Part shown: positions 31,535 to 39,749 of the stretch, one piece after another
Layout of the letters: each line of letters opens with the position of its first letter
Position numbering within the stretch: position 1 is the stretch's first letter
Assembly (NCBI RefSeq): GCF_009857135.1
Contig: NZ_CP047318.1
Span: forward strand, 5,084,001 to 5,148,000
Length of the DNA stretch: 64,000 bases
Direction of reading: 5' to 3'
Source of the DNA: Streptomyces sp. HM190
GTDB lineage: Bacteria; Actinomycetota; Actinomycetes; Streptomycetales; Streptomycetaceae
The notes under the pieces: generated by a model
Seen by the model: the letters and a program-made list of their open reading frames with translations, nothing else
What the model was told of the DNA's origin: nothing
Databases searched by the model: none
Position numbers and translations under genes: made by a program

Positions 31535-32380
31535 GTGGACAATTCTCGCACCAGGCCGCGTGTAGGCCACATCCAGTTCCTGAACTGCCTGCCCCTGTAC
31601 TGGGGGCTCGCGAGAACGGGCACGCTCCTCGACTTCGAGCTGACGAAGGACACCCCGGAGAAGCTCAGCGAGCAGCTGGTGCGCGGCGACCTCGACATCG
31701 GCCCCATCACCCTCGTCGAGTTCCTCCGCAACGCCGACGACCTGGTCGCCTTCCCCGACATCGCGGTCGGCTGCGACGGTCCGGTGATGTCCTGCGTCAT
31801 CGTCTCGCAGGTCCCCCTCGAACGTCTGGACGGCGCCCGCGTCGCCCTCGGCTCCACCTCGCGCACCTCCGTACGCCTCGCGCAGCTGCTGCTGGCCGAG
31901 AGCGTCGGCGTGCGGCCGTCGTACTACACCTGCCCGCCCGACCTCTCGCTGATGATGCAGGAGGCGGAGGCGGCCGTGCTCATCGGCGACGCGGCGCTGC
32001 GGGCCAACCTGCTCGACGGCCCCACCTACGGCCTCCAGGTGCACGACCTGGGTGCCATGTGGAAGGAGTGGACGGGGATGCCGTTCGTCTTCGCGGTGTG
32101 GGCGGCGCGCCGGGACTACCTGGAGCGGAACCCGCAGGTCACCCGGCAGGTCCACGAGGCGTTCCTGGCCTCCCGTGACCTTTCCCTGGTCGAGGTCGCC
32201 AAGGTCGCGGAGCAGGCCGCCCGCTGGGAGGCCTTCGACGAGCGGGTCCTGGAGCAGTACTTCACCACCCTCGACTTCCGCTTCGGCGCCCCGCAGCTGC
32301 GGGCGGTCGCCGAGTTCGCCCGCCGGGTCGGGCCCACCACGGGATTTCCGGCGGATGTGAAGGTGGAGCTGCTTTCCTGA
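31535..32380 (+). CDS. mqnA: Chorismate dehydratase MqnA
   Basis: The 281-aa product has the periplasmic-binding-protein-like fold of MqnA. The start VGHIQFLNCLPLYWGLAR is diagnostic, as are LDIGPITLVEFLRNADDLV, SSTSRTSVRLAQLLLAE-like GSTSRTSVRLAQ and LIGDAALRA. It dehydrates chorismate to 3-[(1-carboxyvinyl)oxy]benzoate, the first committed step of the futalosine pathway and the substrate of MqnE. GTG 31535 is used as start. It is followed by the Ser/Thr kinase gene after 157 bp, so it is probably monocistronic. Confidence 0.95.
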   Translation: MDNSRTRPRVGHIQFLNCLPLYWGLARTGTLLDFELTKDTPEKLSEQLVRGDLDIGPITLVEFLRNADDLVAFPDIAVGCDGPVMSCVIVSQVPLERLDGARVALGSTSRTSVRLAQLLLAESVGVRPSYYTCPPDLSLMMQEAEAAVLIGDAALRANLLDGPTYGLQVHDLGAMWKEWTGMPFVFAVWAARRDYLERNPQVTRQVHEAFLASRDLSLVEVAKVAEQAARWEAFDERVLEQYFTTLDFRFGAPQLRAVAEFARRVGPTTGFPADVKVELLS

Positions 32381-32537
32381 GGAATTCCTCCGCCGGTCAC
32401 CGAGCCGTCGCCGGACATCGGTTCGACGCATTCCGGGTTCTGCGGGACTGACGTGCGGCGTCCGTATTCTCCTGCGGGCGTACGGCACTACGCTGCTGAG
32501 GAGCCCTGGAGGGGAAGTGCGGGGGAGGGGTGGGGCG

Positions 32538-34319
32538 ATGCAGCCGCTCGACGTCGGCGAACCCACGGCCGTGGGGCCCTACCGGTTGCTCGGCCGGCTC
32601 GGTTCCGGCGGGATGGGCCGGGTCTACCTCGGACGCAGCGCCGGCGGACGCACCGTCGCCGTGAAGGTGGTGCACCCGCACTTCGCGCTGGACGAGGAGT
32701 TCCGGGCCCGCTTCCGTCGCGAGGTGGAGGCCGCCCGGCGGGTGGGCGGCGCCTGGACGGCCCCCGTCCTCGACGCCGACCCGGAGGCGTCCGTCCCCTG
32801 GGTGGCGACCGGGTACGCGGCCGGACCCTCCCTCTCGGCGGCCGTCGCGGACGGCGGCGCGCTGCCCGAGCACACCGTCCGGGTGCTGGGCGCCGGCCTC
32901 GCCGAGGCGCTCTCCGCCGTCCACGCGCTGGGCCTGGTCCACCGCGACGTGAAGCCCTCCAACGTGCTGCTCACCGTGGACGGCCCGCTCCTCATCGACT
33001 TCGGCATCGCCCGCGCCACCGACGGCACGGCCTCCCTCACCTCCACGGGCGTCTCCATCGGCTCCCCCGGCTACATGTCCCCCGAGCAGATCCTCGGCCA
33101 GGGCGTCACCGGCGCCGCCGACGTCTTCTCCCTCGGTGCGGTCCTCGCGTACGCCGCGACCGGGGAGTCCCCCTTCCCCGGCGACTCCTCCGCCGCGCTC
33201 CTCTACAAGGTCGTCCACGAGCCGCCCCGGCTGGACGGTCTGCGGGGTGGCCTGCGCGAGCTGGTCGAGCACTGCCTCACGAAGGACCCGGGCGCCCGGC
33301 CCGCCCCGGACGAGCTGGCCCGCGCCCTCGCCCCCGACGGCGCCGCCCGCCTGGTCGCGGCCGGCTGGCTCCCCGGCTCGCTCGTCGAGCAGGTCGGCCG
33401 CAGCGCCGTCCGGCTCCTCAACCTGGACGCGACGGAACCGGGCCTCTCCGGTCCGGTGGAGTTCAGCAGCCCTTCGGTGGGGGAGCCGGGTACGCCGCCG
33501 ACAACGGATGCCACGCCGGGCGGTGGGGTTGCCGCAGTCGGTGGGGCGAGTGGTGCGAGTGGGGCCGGTGGGGCGGATGGTGTGAGCGGCACGTTCGGGC
33601 CGCCGCCCGTCATGGCGCCGTCAGCGCCGTCGATGTCGTCGGCGCCGTCCGCGCACTCCGGCCCCGCCACGTACGTGCCCGGCGCACGCGCGGACGCCGC
33701 GGTGGCGGACACCGTGCCGCCGGGCACCCCCGGCAGGCTCTCCCTGAGCGTGGCCGCCGCCTCGACGGCCGAGGCGAACGGGCGCGGCCGGAGAGTGAGC
33801 TGTTCGATCGCGCTGGCCGTGGCGGGGGCCTTCGCGGCGGTGAGCCTGGGGTCGGTGTTCGTCTTCGGGGTGCTCCAGAGCAAGGACGACGGCAACGGTG
33901 ACGCCGCGGCCCCCGCGCCGTCGGCGACCGCGGGCGCCTCCGAGGCCCCCGGCGACACGAAGGGCGACGTACCGGCGAAGTACCTCGGCACCTGGGAGGG
34001 CGACGGCTACGCCCTGGACGGCAAGCTCCCGGCCGGCACGTTCCGGGTCACCCTGAAACAGACCACCGTGGGAGGGGACCTCGGCACCTTCCGCTCGGTC
34101 GACCCCCTGGGCGGGGCCTGCGACGACAAGCTCGTCCTCAAGAAGGTGACGGACGCACACGTCCTGGCCACCAGCATCGCCGACACCGAGAACAACCCCG
34201 GCACCTGCACCAGGAACACCCACGTCGTCACCCTCACCCTCGACGGCGACGCGCTCCAGTACGCCGCGGACAACGCGGACGCCGGTGACCCGACGGCCCG
34301 GCTGAAGAAGCTGCGGTAG
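32538..34319 (+). CDS. Membrane Ser/Thr protein kinase with extracytoplasmic domain
   Basis: The 593-aa product has a Hanks-type kinase domain (about 13-270) with GSGGMGRVYLGR (Gly loop), Lys43 in VAVKVV, HRDVKPSN (135-142) and DFG (154-156), all intact. A Ser/Ala/Pro-rich juxtamembrane linker (about 300-415), one membrane helix (420-445) and a C-terminal domain of about 120 residues follow outside (YLGTWEGDGYAL onwards). Unlike PknB it has no PASTA repeats; the outer domain resembles small lipocalin-like or unknown-ligand domains. ATG 32538 follows a GGGGGAGGGG ribosome site. Targets are unknown. Confidence 0.92.
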   Translation: MQPLDVGEPTAVGPYRLLGRLGSGGMGRVYLGRSAGGRTVAVKVVHPHFALDEEFRARFRREVEAARRVGGAWTAPVLDADPEASVPWVATGYAAGPSLSAAVADGGALPEHTVRVLGAGLAEALSAVHALGLVHRDVKPSNVLLTVDGPLLIDFGIARATDGTASLTSTGVSIGSPGYMSPEQILGQGVTGAADVFSLGAVLAYAATGESPFPGDSSAALLYKVVHEPPRLDGLRGGLRELVEHCLTKDPGARPAPDELARALAPDGAARLVAAGWLPGSLVEQVGRSAVRLLNLDATEPGLSGPVEFSSPSVGEPGTPPTTDATPGGGVAAVGGASGASGAGGADGVSGTFGPPPVMAPSAPSMSSAPSAHSGPATYVPGARADAAVADTVPPGTPGRLSLSVAAASTAEANGRGRRVSCSIALAVAGAFAAVSLGSVFVFGVLQSKDDGNGDAAAPAPSATAGASEAPGDTKGDVPAKYLGTWEGDGYALDGKLPAGTFRVTLKQTTVGGDLGTFRSVDPLGGACDDKLVLKKVTDAHVLATSIADTENNPGTCTRNTHVVTLTLDGDALQYAADNADAGDPTARLKKLR

Positions 34320-34372
34320 GGATCCGTGGGAATCCAGTGGTCCCGGGCGGGGGACCGTGGTCCGATGCCGCC

Positions 34373-34924
34373 GTGAGAAACGACAGCGCCGCCGACGCGC
34401 CCCCGGTTCACCTCCCTGCCGTCCGGCCGAGGACCGACCACGACCTCGACGCCTGCGCGCGGGTCCTGGCGGCGGTCCACGAGCAGGACGGCTACCCGGT
34501 GAACTGGCCCGAGCGCCCGAAGCTCTGGCTGACCCCGGCCCCGCTCGTCGCCGCGTGGGTGGCGGAACTCGACGACCGCGTCGTCGGCCACATCGGCCTC
34601 TCCCACCCCGACGACACGGACGCGGCGCCCGGCCTCTGGGCCGCCCGCGCCGCGGTGGGCGCCGAGACGACCGCCGTGGTCAACCGGCTGTTCGTGTCCC
34701 CGGCGGCCCGGGGCCACGGGATCGGCGCGCTGCTGGTGGCGCGGGCCACGGCCGAGGCACGGGGCCGCGCCCTGCACCCGGTGCTCGACGTCGTCGAGTC
34801 CGACGTCGCGGCCGCGACCCTCTACGAACGCCTCGGCTGGCACCACCTGGCCACGGTCGAACAGCGATGGAGCCCCGAACAGACGGTGAAGGTCCGCTGC
34901 TACGCGGCGCCCGCGGCCCCCTAG
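34373..34924 (+). CDS. GNAT-family N-acetyltransferase
   Basis: The 183-aa product has the acetyl-CoA binding region VVNRLFVSPAARGHGIGALL (R-x-x-G-x-G) and the following VLDVVESDVAAATLYERLGW, which is the canonical ending of GNAT domains. The substrate is unknown. GTG 34373 is chosen because it removes a Gly-rich lead that has no family match. It is 53 bp downstream of the kinase gene and may be co-transcribed with it. Confidence 0.87.
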   Translation: MRNDSAADAPPVHLPAVRPRTDHDLDACARVLAAVHEQDGYPVNWPERPKLWLTPAPLVAAWVAELDDRVVGHIGLSHPDDTDAAPGLWAARAAVGAETTAVVNRLFVSPAARGHGIGALLVARATAEARGRALHPVLDVVESDVAAATLYERLGWHHLATVEQRWSPEQTVKVRCYAAPAAP

Positions 34925-35014
34925 GGACGCGGTGAACCGCGCGACCGGCCCACGCCGTTCCCGCGCCCCCGGACGAACCCCGCCCACCCGAACGGAGAAC
35001 CGGCGGGGTCGAAA

Positions 35015-35058
35015 GGGAAGCGGCCCCTGGAGGTCTAAGGGGAAGCGGCCCCTGGAGG
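35015..35058. repeat. 19-bp direct repeat upstream of the prepilin peptidase gene
   Basis: GGGAAGCGGCCCCTGGAGG is present at 35015-35033 and again at 35040-35058 (25-bp period), in the 206-base gap between the acetyltransferase and the peptidase gene. Confidence 0.9.
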
Positions 35059-35130
35059 ACGGGACGGGCAGGGTCTGCGGGGGCGTTAAACCCTCGCCGG
35101 CCCCACGCCGCACCCCCCTAGGCTGACCCC

Positions 35131-35934
35131 GTGGATCCGGACCTCTGGCTGACCGCCCTGACGGCAGCCGCCGCCCTCTGGGGCGCGGCGGCAGGCGCCC
35201 TGCTGCCCCGCCCCGCCTACCGCTTCGCCGTCGACGAGGACTCCCCCTGGCAGACCACCTGCCCCGCGGGCCACCCCCTCACCGGCCCGGCCCACGGCTG
35301 GCTGGGCCGAGCCCGCTGCCCGGCTCCCGGCCCCGCGACCACGCCTCCCGCGACCACACTCCCTGCCCCCACGTCCCCCGCCCCCTGCACCTACGGCCCG
35401 AGCACCCGTGCCGTCGCCCTGCTCACCGCCGTCGTCTGCGCCTCCCTCGCCCTGGCCACCGGCGTGCGTCCGGAGCTCGGGGTCTGGCTGCTGCTCACCC
35501 CGGTCGGTGTGCTCCTCGTCCTGGTCGACCTCAAGGTGCAGCGCCTCCCCGATCCGCTGACCCTGCCCTTCGCCGCCCTCGCGCTCCTCCTCCTGGGCGG
35601 CGCCGCCGTCACCCCGGAACACGCGGGGGAGTGGCGCACCGCGGCGCTGGGCGCCCTCACCCTCGGCGGCGCGTACTTCCTCCTGTTCCTCATCCGCCCC
35701 CTCGCCCTCGGCTTCGGTGACGTGAAGCTCGCCGTGGGCCTCGGCGCGGTCCTCGGCTGGTACGGCTGGGGCGCCCTGTACGTCGGCACCTTCGCCGGCG
35801 CGGTCGTCGGCAGCGTCTGGACCGTCGTCCAGGCCGTGCGCGGCCGGGCGGCCCGCCGGCAACTCGTCGCCCTCGGACCGTTCATGATCGGGGGAGCGTA
35901 CGCGGGCCTGCTCCTGGAGGCCTACGCGGCGTGA
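35131..35934 (+). CDS. A24-family prepilin peptidase
   Basis: The 267-aa membrane protein contains both catalytic aspartate motifs of the type IV prepilin peptidases: VDLKVQRLPDPLTLP (about residue 131) and GFGDVKLA (about residue 193). Before the core there is a region with paired Cys (TTCPAGHPL, ARCPAPG) resembling the zinc-binding methyltransferase part, but too short and Pro-rich to be functional, so methylation is doubtful. Its clients in Streptomyces are type IV-like or Tad/Flp pilins encoded elsewhere. GTG 35131. Confidence 0.88.
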   Translation: MDPDLWLTALTAAAALWGAAAGALLPRPAYRFAVDEDSPWQTTCPAGHPLTGPAHGWLGRARCPAPGPATTPPATTLPAPTSPAPCTYGPSTRAVALLTAVVCASLALATGVRPELGVWLLLTPVGVLLVLVDLKVQRLPDPLTLPFAALALLLLGGAAVTPEHAGEWRTAALGALTLGGAYFLLFLIRPLALGFGDVKLAVGLGAVLGWYGWGALYVGTFAGAVVGSVWTVVQAVRGRAARRQLVALGPFMIGGAYAGLLLEAYAA

Positions 35935-36037
35935 CGTCCCGGACGTGGGCGGGCACGTCAGGGCTGACGTCGGCCGGTCGTGGCGGCTGGCGTAGGCTGG
36001 CGTGGTCCGTCCAACCCTTACGAAAGGGACGCTCCCG

Positions 36038-37237
36038 GTGACCGAGAAGGCCGACCTCCAGTCCGTTCTCGACCGTGCCGCCGAGGGTGGGCGGATCACA
36101 CCGGAGGAGGCGCTCGACCTCTACCGCGACGCCCCGCTGCACGCGCTGGGCTCCGCCGCGGACGCGGTGCGCCGCCGCCGGTACGCGGGCACCGAGCACA
36201 TCGCGACGTACATCATCGAGCGCAACATCAACTACACGAACGTCTGCGTGACGGCGTGCAAGTTCTGCGCGTTCTACGCCCCGCCCACGGCGAAGGACAA
36301 GGGCTGGACCCGCGACCTCGACGACATCCTGCGCCGCTGCGCGGAGACCGTCGAACTCGGCGGCACCCAGATCATGTTCCAGGGCGGCCACCACCCCGAC
36401 TACGGCGTCGAGTACTACGAGAAGCACTTCGCCGCCATCAAGAAGGAGTTCCCGCAGCTGGTCATCCACTCCCTCGGTGCCTCCGAGGTCGAGCACATGG
36501 CCAGGATCTCCAAGGTGAGCGTCGAGGAGGCGATCCGGCGCATCCACGCCGCCGGCCTCGACTCCTTCGCGGGCGCCGGTGCCGAACTGCTCCCCGAGCG
36601 CCCCCGCAAGGCCATCGCGCCGCTCAAGGAGTCCGGCGAGCGCTGGCTGGAGATCATGGAGACCGCGCACCGGCTGGGCGTGGAGTCCACGTCCACCATG
36701 CTGATGGGCACCGGTGAGACCAACGCCGAGCGCATCGAGCACCTGCGCATGATCCGGGACGTACAGGACCGCACGGGCGGGTTCCGCGCCTTCATCCCGT
36801 ACCTCTACCAGCCGATGAACAACCACCTGAAGGGCCGCACCCAGGCCACGATCTTCGAGTACCTGCGGATGATCGCGATCTCCCGGCTGTTCATGGACAA
36901 CATCGCCCACATCCAGGGCTCCTGGCTGACCACCGGCCAGGACGCGGGCCAGCTCACGCTGCACTACGGCGCGGACGACCTCGGCTCGGTCATGCTGGAG
37001 GAGAACGTCGTCTCGGCGGCCGGTGCCAAGCACCGCTCCAACCTCCAGGAAATGATCGACATGATCCGCACGGCGGGGCGGGTCCCGGCCCAGCGCTCCA
37101 CGACGTACGAACACCTCGTGGTCCACGACGACCCGGCCGACGACCCCGTCGACGCGCGCGTGATGTCCCACATCTCCTCCACGGCGATCGAGGGCGGCAC
37201 GGCCCATCCCGAGCTGAAGATCCTCGCGTCCAACTAG
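36038..37237 (+). CDS. mqnC: Cyclic dehypoxanthine futalosine synthase MqnC (radical SAM)
   Basis: The 399-aa radical SAM enzyme has CxxxCxxC at C70, C74 and C77 (CVTACKFCAFY) and the MqnC pattern ERNINYTNVC, IMFQGGHHPDYGVEYYEKHF and STSTMLMGTGETNAERIEHL. It cyclises dehypoxanthine futalosine to the bicyclic naphthoate precursor. GTG 36038 (after GAAAGGGAC) is preferred to the in-frame ATG-like start at 36002. It is immediately followed (7 bp) by the imidazolonepropionase-like gene, so these two form an operon. Confidence 0.95.
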   Translation: MTEKADLQSVLDRAAEGGRITPEEALDLYRDAPLHALGSAADAVRRRRYAGTEHIATYIIERNINYTNVCVTACKFCAFYAPPTAKDKGWTRDLDDILRRCAETVELGGTQIMFQGGHHPDYGVEYYEKHFAAIKKEFPQLVIHSLGASEVEHMARISKVSVEEAIRRIHAAGLDSFAGAGAELLPERPRKAIAPLKESGERWLEIMETAHRLGVESTSTMLMGTGETNAERIEHLRMIRDVQDRTGGFRAFIPYLYQPMNNHLKGRTQATIFEYLRMIAISRLFMDNIAHIQGSWLTTGQDAGQLTLHYGADDLGSVMLEENVVSAAGAKHRSNLQEMIDMIRTAGRVPAQRSTTYEHLVVHDDPADDPVDARVMSHISSTAIEGGTAHPELKILASN

Positions 37238-37244
37238 CCCGCGC

Positions 37245-37694
37245 ATGCTGACGATCCACGCCGCCGACGAGGTACGCCTCAGCTGGGACGACCCGGAGCC
37301 CGTCAGGGACGGCGCCGTGGTCGTCGAGGGCGCCCGGGTCCGCGCCGCCGGACCGCTGGAGGAGCTCCAGGAACGGTTCCCCGGCGCCCGCGTCCGCCGG
37401 TGGCCCGGTGTGCTCGGCCCCGCCCGCGTCCACGAGGGCCCGCTCCCCGACGCGCCCACCCCGCGGGAACGCGTCCACGGGGTGCTGAAGTCCGGGGCGA
37501 CCGCCGTGCTGGAGGACCACGCGGGCACCCCCGAACTCCGTGCCGCCGCCGAGCGGAACGACGTCGTCGTGCTCGCCGGTCCCCGCCCCCCGGCGATCGT
37601 CGACGACGGCCGGGCGGACCTGGCGGTGTTCGACGCGACGGGCACCTGCGTGGCGACGGTCTGCGCGGGCCGCCTGGTGCACCGCCGCCGCTGA
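37245..37694 (+). CDS. Short imidazolonepropionase-like (amidohydrolase edge domain) protein
   Basis: The 149-aa product begins like the beta-sandwich composite domain of amidohydrolases (LTIHAADEVRLSWDDPEPVR, DGAVVVEGARVRAAGPLEEL) and ends with the matching C-terminal strands (GRADLAVFDATGTCVATVCA), but the metal-binding TIM barrel in between is missing. It therefore lacks the HxH, Lys, His and Asp ligands and should not be an active deaminase. Similar short genes accompany mqnC in Streptomyces as far as I recall. It may be a scaffold remnant of a full amidohydrolase such as the aminofutalosine deaminase; this is inference. Confidence 0.75.
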   Translation: MLTIHAADEVRLSWDDPEPVRDGAVVVEGARVRAAGPLEELQERFPGARVRRWPGVLGPARVHEGPLPDAPTPRERVHGVLKSGATAVLEDHAGTPELRAAAERNDVVVLAGPRPPAIVDDGRADLAVFDATGTCVATVCAGRLVHRRR

Positions 37695-37719
37695 CGACGG
37701 GGCCGGCGCACCAGGCGGC

Positions 37720-38745
37720 TCACCCCGAGAACGCCTCCGCGAACGCGCCGTCCTCCTGCTCGACCCCGCTGCAGTCGGTCAGGGCGTCCCTCGCCCCGCC
37801 CCCGCACCGCCGGTCCCGGAACGTCGCCCACAGGGAGACCCAGGCGATGCCCTTCTCCTGCGCGAACTCCCGCACCTGCGCCGCGTCCTCCAGCGTGAAC
37901 GTCTCGTTCTCCACGTCGTTGACGCCGAGCATCGCGGTGAGGGCGAGCGCCCGCCACGCCGTGGCCTTGGACGTCCCGAACACGTCCCGCACCTGCCGGT
38001 GCGTCGCCCTCGCGGCCCGTTCCGCGTAGTCGCCCATGTCGCCGTCGTACGAACTGGCGTAGTTCATGGTCATGATGTTGACGGTGGAGACCTGCACGGA
38101 CGCGTCGTTCGCCGAGTCGAGCAGGGCGAGGGCGTCGTCGTCGAGACCGGACGGCATCACGGGCAGCGTGAACGAGACGGTGAGGCCGGGCCGGTCCCGC
38201 TGCAGGCGGGCGATCGCCTCGGACCGCAGGTCCACCGCGTCGGCGTCCTTCAGCGCGTCGCCCTCCACGTCGAAGTCGGCGGCCGTCGCCCCGGCGGCGT
38301 CGAGCGCCGCGCCGTACGCGTCGGCGAGGTCGTCCGCGCCGGCGCAGACGTCGGCCAGTTCCGTCCCCGACGCCCCGCCGAACGACACCCGCACCGACGC
38401 CCCGGACCGCGTCAGCGCCGCGATACGGGACTTCACCGCCGGGTCGCCGAGCGCGGTCGCCCCGTTCCACGCGGGCTCGCAGGCGTCGCCGTCGGCGATC
38501 ACGAAGGCGAGGTGGTACGCGGCCGGCGACCCGGCGTCGTCGAGGTCGGATGCCCGCGTGGCGTCCACGTAGGGCGCGTACCCCGTGGAGGGTCCCGCCT
38601 CCGCCTCGCCGGCCGTCGCCCTCGCGTCGGGGGCGCCCGGCGCGGACGCGGACCGCGTCGGCCCCGTGGCGCAGCCCGCGCAGGTCAGGAGCAGTGCGGA
38701 CAACACGGATATCAGGGCGGTGACCGGTTCTCGGGAATTCCTCAC
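37720..38745 (-). CDS. GH18 chitinase-like secreted protein
   Basis: The 341-aa product has an export signal (ALISVLSALLLTCAGCATG; the Cys may be lipidated although the lipobox is weak), an Ala/Pro linker, and a GH18-like barrel. The signature strand ATAADFDVEGDALK contains the D-x-D-x-E-like catalytic array, and the strands VRVSFGGASG and VNIMTMNYAS are typical. It resembles Streptomyces chitinases of the single-domain, low-similarity group; chitinase activity is plausible. The start is uncertain: TTG 38766, GTG 38754 and GTG 38745 are all in frame, and the last is used. A 68-bp nested palindrome lies just upstream. Confidence 0.78.
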   Translation of the reverse strand: MRNSREPVTALISVLSALLLTCAGCATGPTRSASAPGAPDARATAGEAEAGPSTGYAPYVDATRASDLDDAGSPAAYHLAFVIADGDACEPAWNGATALGDPAVKSRIAALTRSGASVRVSFGGASGTELADVCAGADDLADAYGAALDAAGATAADFDVEGDALKDADAVDLRSEAIARLQRDRPGLTVSFTLPVMPSGLDDDALALLDSANDASVQVSTVNIMTMNYASSYDGDMGDYAERAARATHRQVRDVFGTSKATAWRALALTAMLGVNDVENETFTLEDAAQVREFAQEKGIAWVSLWATFRDRRCGGGARDALTDCSGVEQEDGAFAEAFSG

Positions 38746-38784
38746 GCTGCTCACTCGGGAAACCAATCACACCGGGCCGCGCGC

Positions 38785-38852
38785 CATGGGCGTGTTTCGA
38801 AAGGAGCGTCGTCTGCCCGGCGGGCAGACGGGACTTTCGAAACACGCCCATG
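38785..38852. repeat. 68-bp nested palindrome between the chitinase-like gene and menG
   Basis: Outer arms CATGGGCGTGTTTCGAAAG (38785-38803) and their exact complement (38834-38852) are 19 bp and perfect. Inside, CGTCTGCCC (38810-38818) pairs with GGGCAGACG (38822-38830) over a 3-base loop. Each outer arm also contains the self-palindromic TTTCGAAA. It lies between divergent genes. Confidence 0.95.
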
Positions 38853-38911
38853 CCGTGATGGCCGGGACAGGCGCTGCGTGGGCGCTCGGCCCCTCCTGCC
38901 ACAATGGGCCC

Positions 38912-39610
38912 GTGACCCGCGCATCCCTGGACAAGCAGCCGCACGAAGTCGCCTCTATGTTCGACCGAGTGGCGGAACGGTACGACCTGACCAACGACGT
39001 GCTGTCCCTCGGGCAGGACCGGCGCTGGCGCAAGGAGGTCGCCCGGGCGGTGGACGCCCGCCCCGCCCAGAAGGTCCTGGACCTCGCGGCCGGCACCGGT
39101 ACCTCCTCGCTGCCCTTCGCGCGGACCGGCGCGTACGTCGTCCCCTGCGACTTCTCCCTCGGCATGCTCCGGGTCGGCAAGGAACGCACCTCCTGGCTGC
39201 CGTTCACCGCGGGCGACGCCACGCGGCTGCCGTTCAAGGACGACACCTTCGACGCGGTGACCATCTCCTTCGGCCTGCGCAACGTCCAGGACACGGACGT
39301 CGCGCTGCGCGAGATGTACCGGGTGACCAAGCCCGGCGGGCGGGTCGTGATCTGCGAGTTCTCGCACCCGACGTGGGCGCCGTTCCGGACCGTCTACACC
39401 GAGTACCTGATGCGGGCGCTGCCGCCGACCGCCCGCGCCGTGTCGTCCAACCCCGACGCGTACGTGTACCTCGCCGAGTCCATCCGCGCCTGGCCCGACC
39501 AGGCCGGTCTCGCCGAGCGGCTGCAGAAGGCCGGCTGGGACAAGGTCGCCTGGCGCAACCTCACCGGAGGGGTCGTCGCCCTGCACCGGGGGTTCAAGGC
39601 TCACCCGTAA
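38912..39610 (+). CDS. menG: Demethylmenaquinone methyltransferase
   Basis: The 232-aa product has the UbiE/MenG family pattern: MFDRVAERYDLTNDVLSLGQ, the SAM-binding KVLDLAAGTGTSSLPFART, FKDDTFDAVTISFGLRNVQD and the VTKPGGRVVICEFS strand. It makes the final C-methylation giving menaquinone. The start is GTG 38912. Combined with mqnA, C, E, L, M and P in the window, this completes the late pathway. It follows the nested palindrome by 59 bp, so that element sits in its promoter or leader. Confidence 0.94.
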   Translation: MTRASLDKQPHEVASMFDRVAERYDLTNDVLSLGQDRRWRKEVARAVDARPAQKVLDLAAGTGTSSLPFARTGAYVVPCDFSLGMLRVGKERTSWLPFTAGDATRLPFKDDTFDAVTISFGLRNVQDTDVALREMYRVTKPGGRVVICEFSHPTWAPFRTVYTEYLMRALPPTARAVSSNPDAYVYLAESIRAWPDQAGLAERLQKAGWDKVAWRNLTGGVVALHRGFKAHP

Positions 39611-39749
39611 GGGGCATGCCGTGCAGGGCGCCCTGTTGATGGGAACCGGTCAACGGAAAACGCCGTCCGTTTGATACGTCGCCACACGCGCAGTACACGT
39701 GTGTCCACGTCCGATCACGGCACGAGTTCCCTGGATGACGGAGCGTTCC

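Noticed and set aside
37245..37694. Active aminofutalosine deaminase
   Set aside because: The catalytic barrel with metal ligands is missing.
35882..39604. A 1240-codon open frame on the minus strand across mqnC and menG
   Set aside because: Antisense shadow of genuine genes caused by GC bias; composition is Arg/Val/Gly-rich with no domain.
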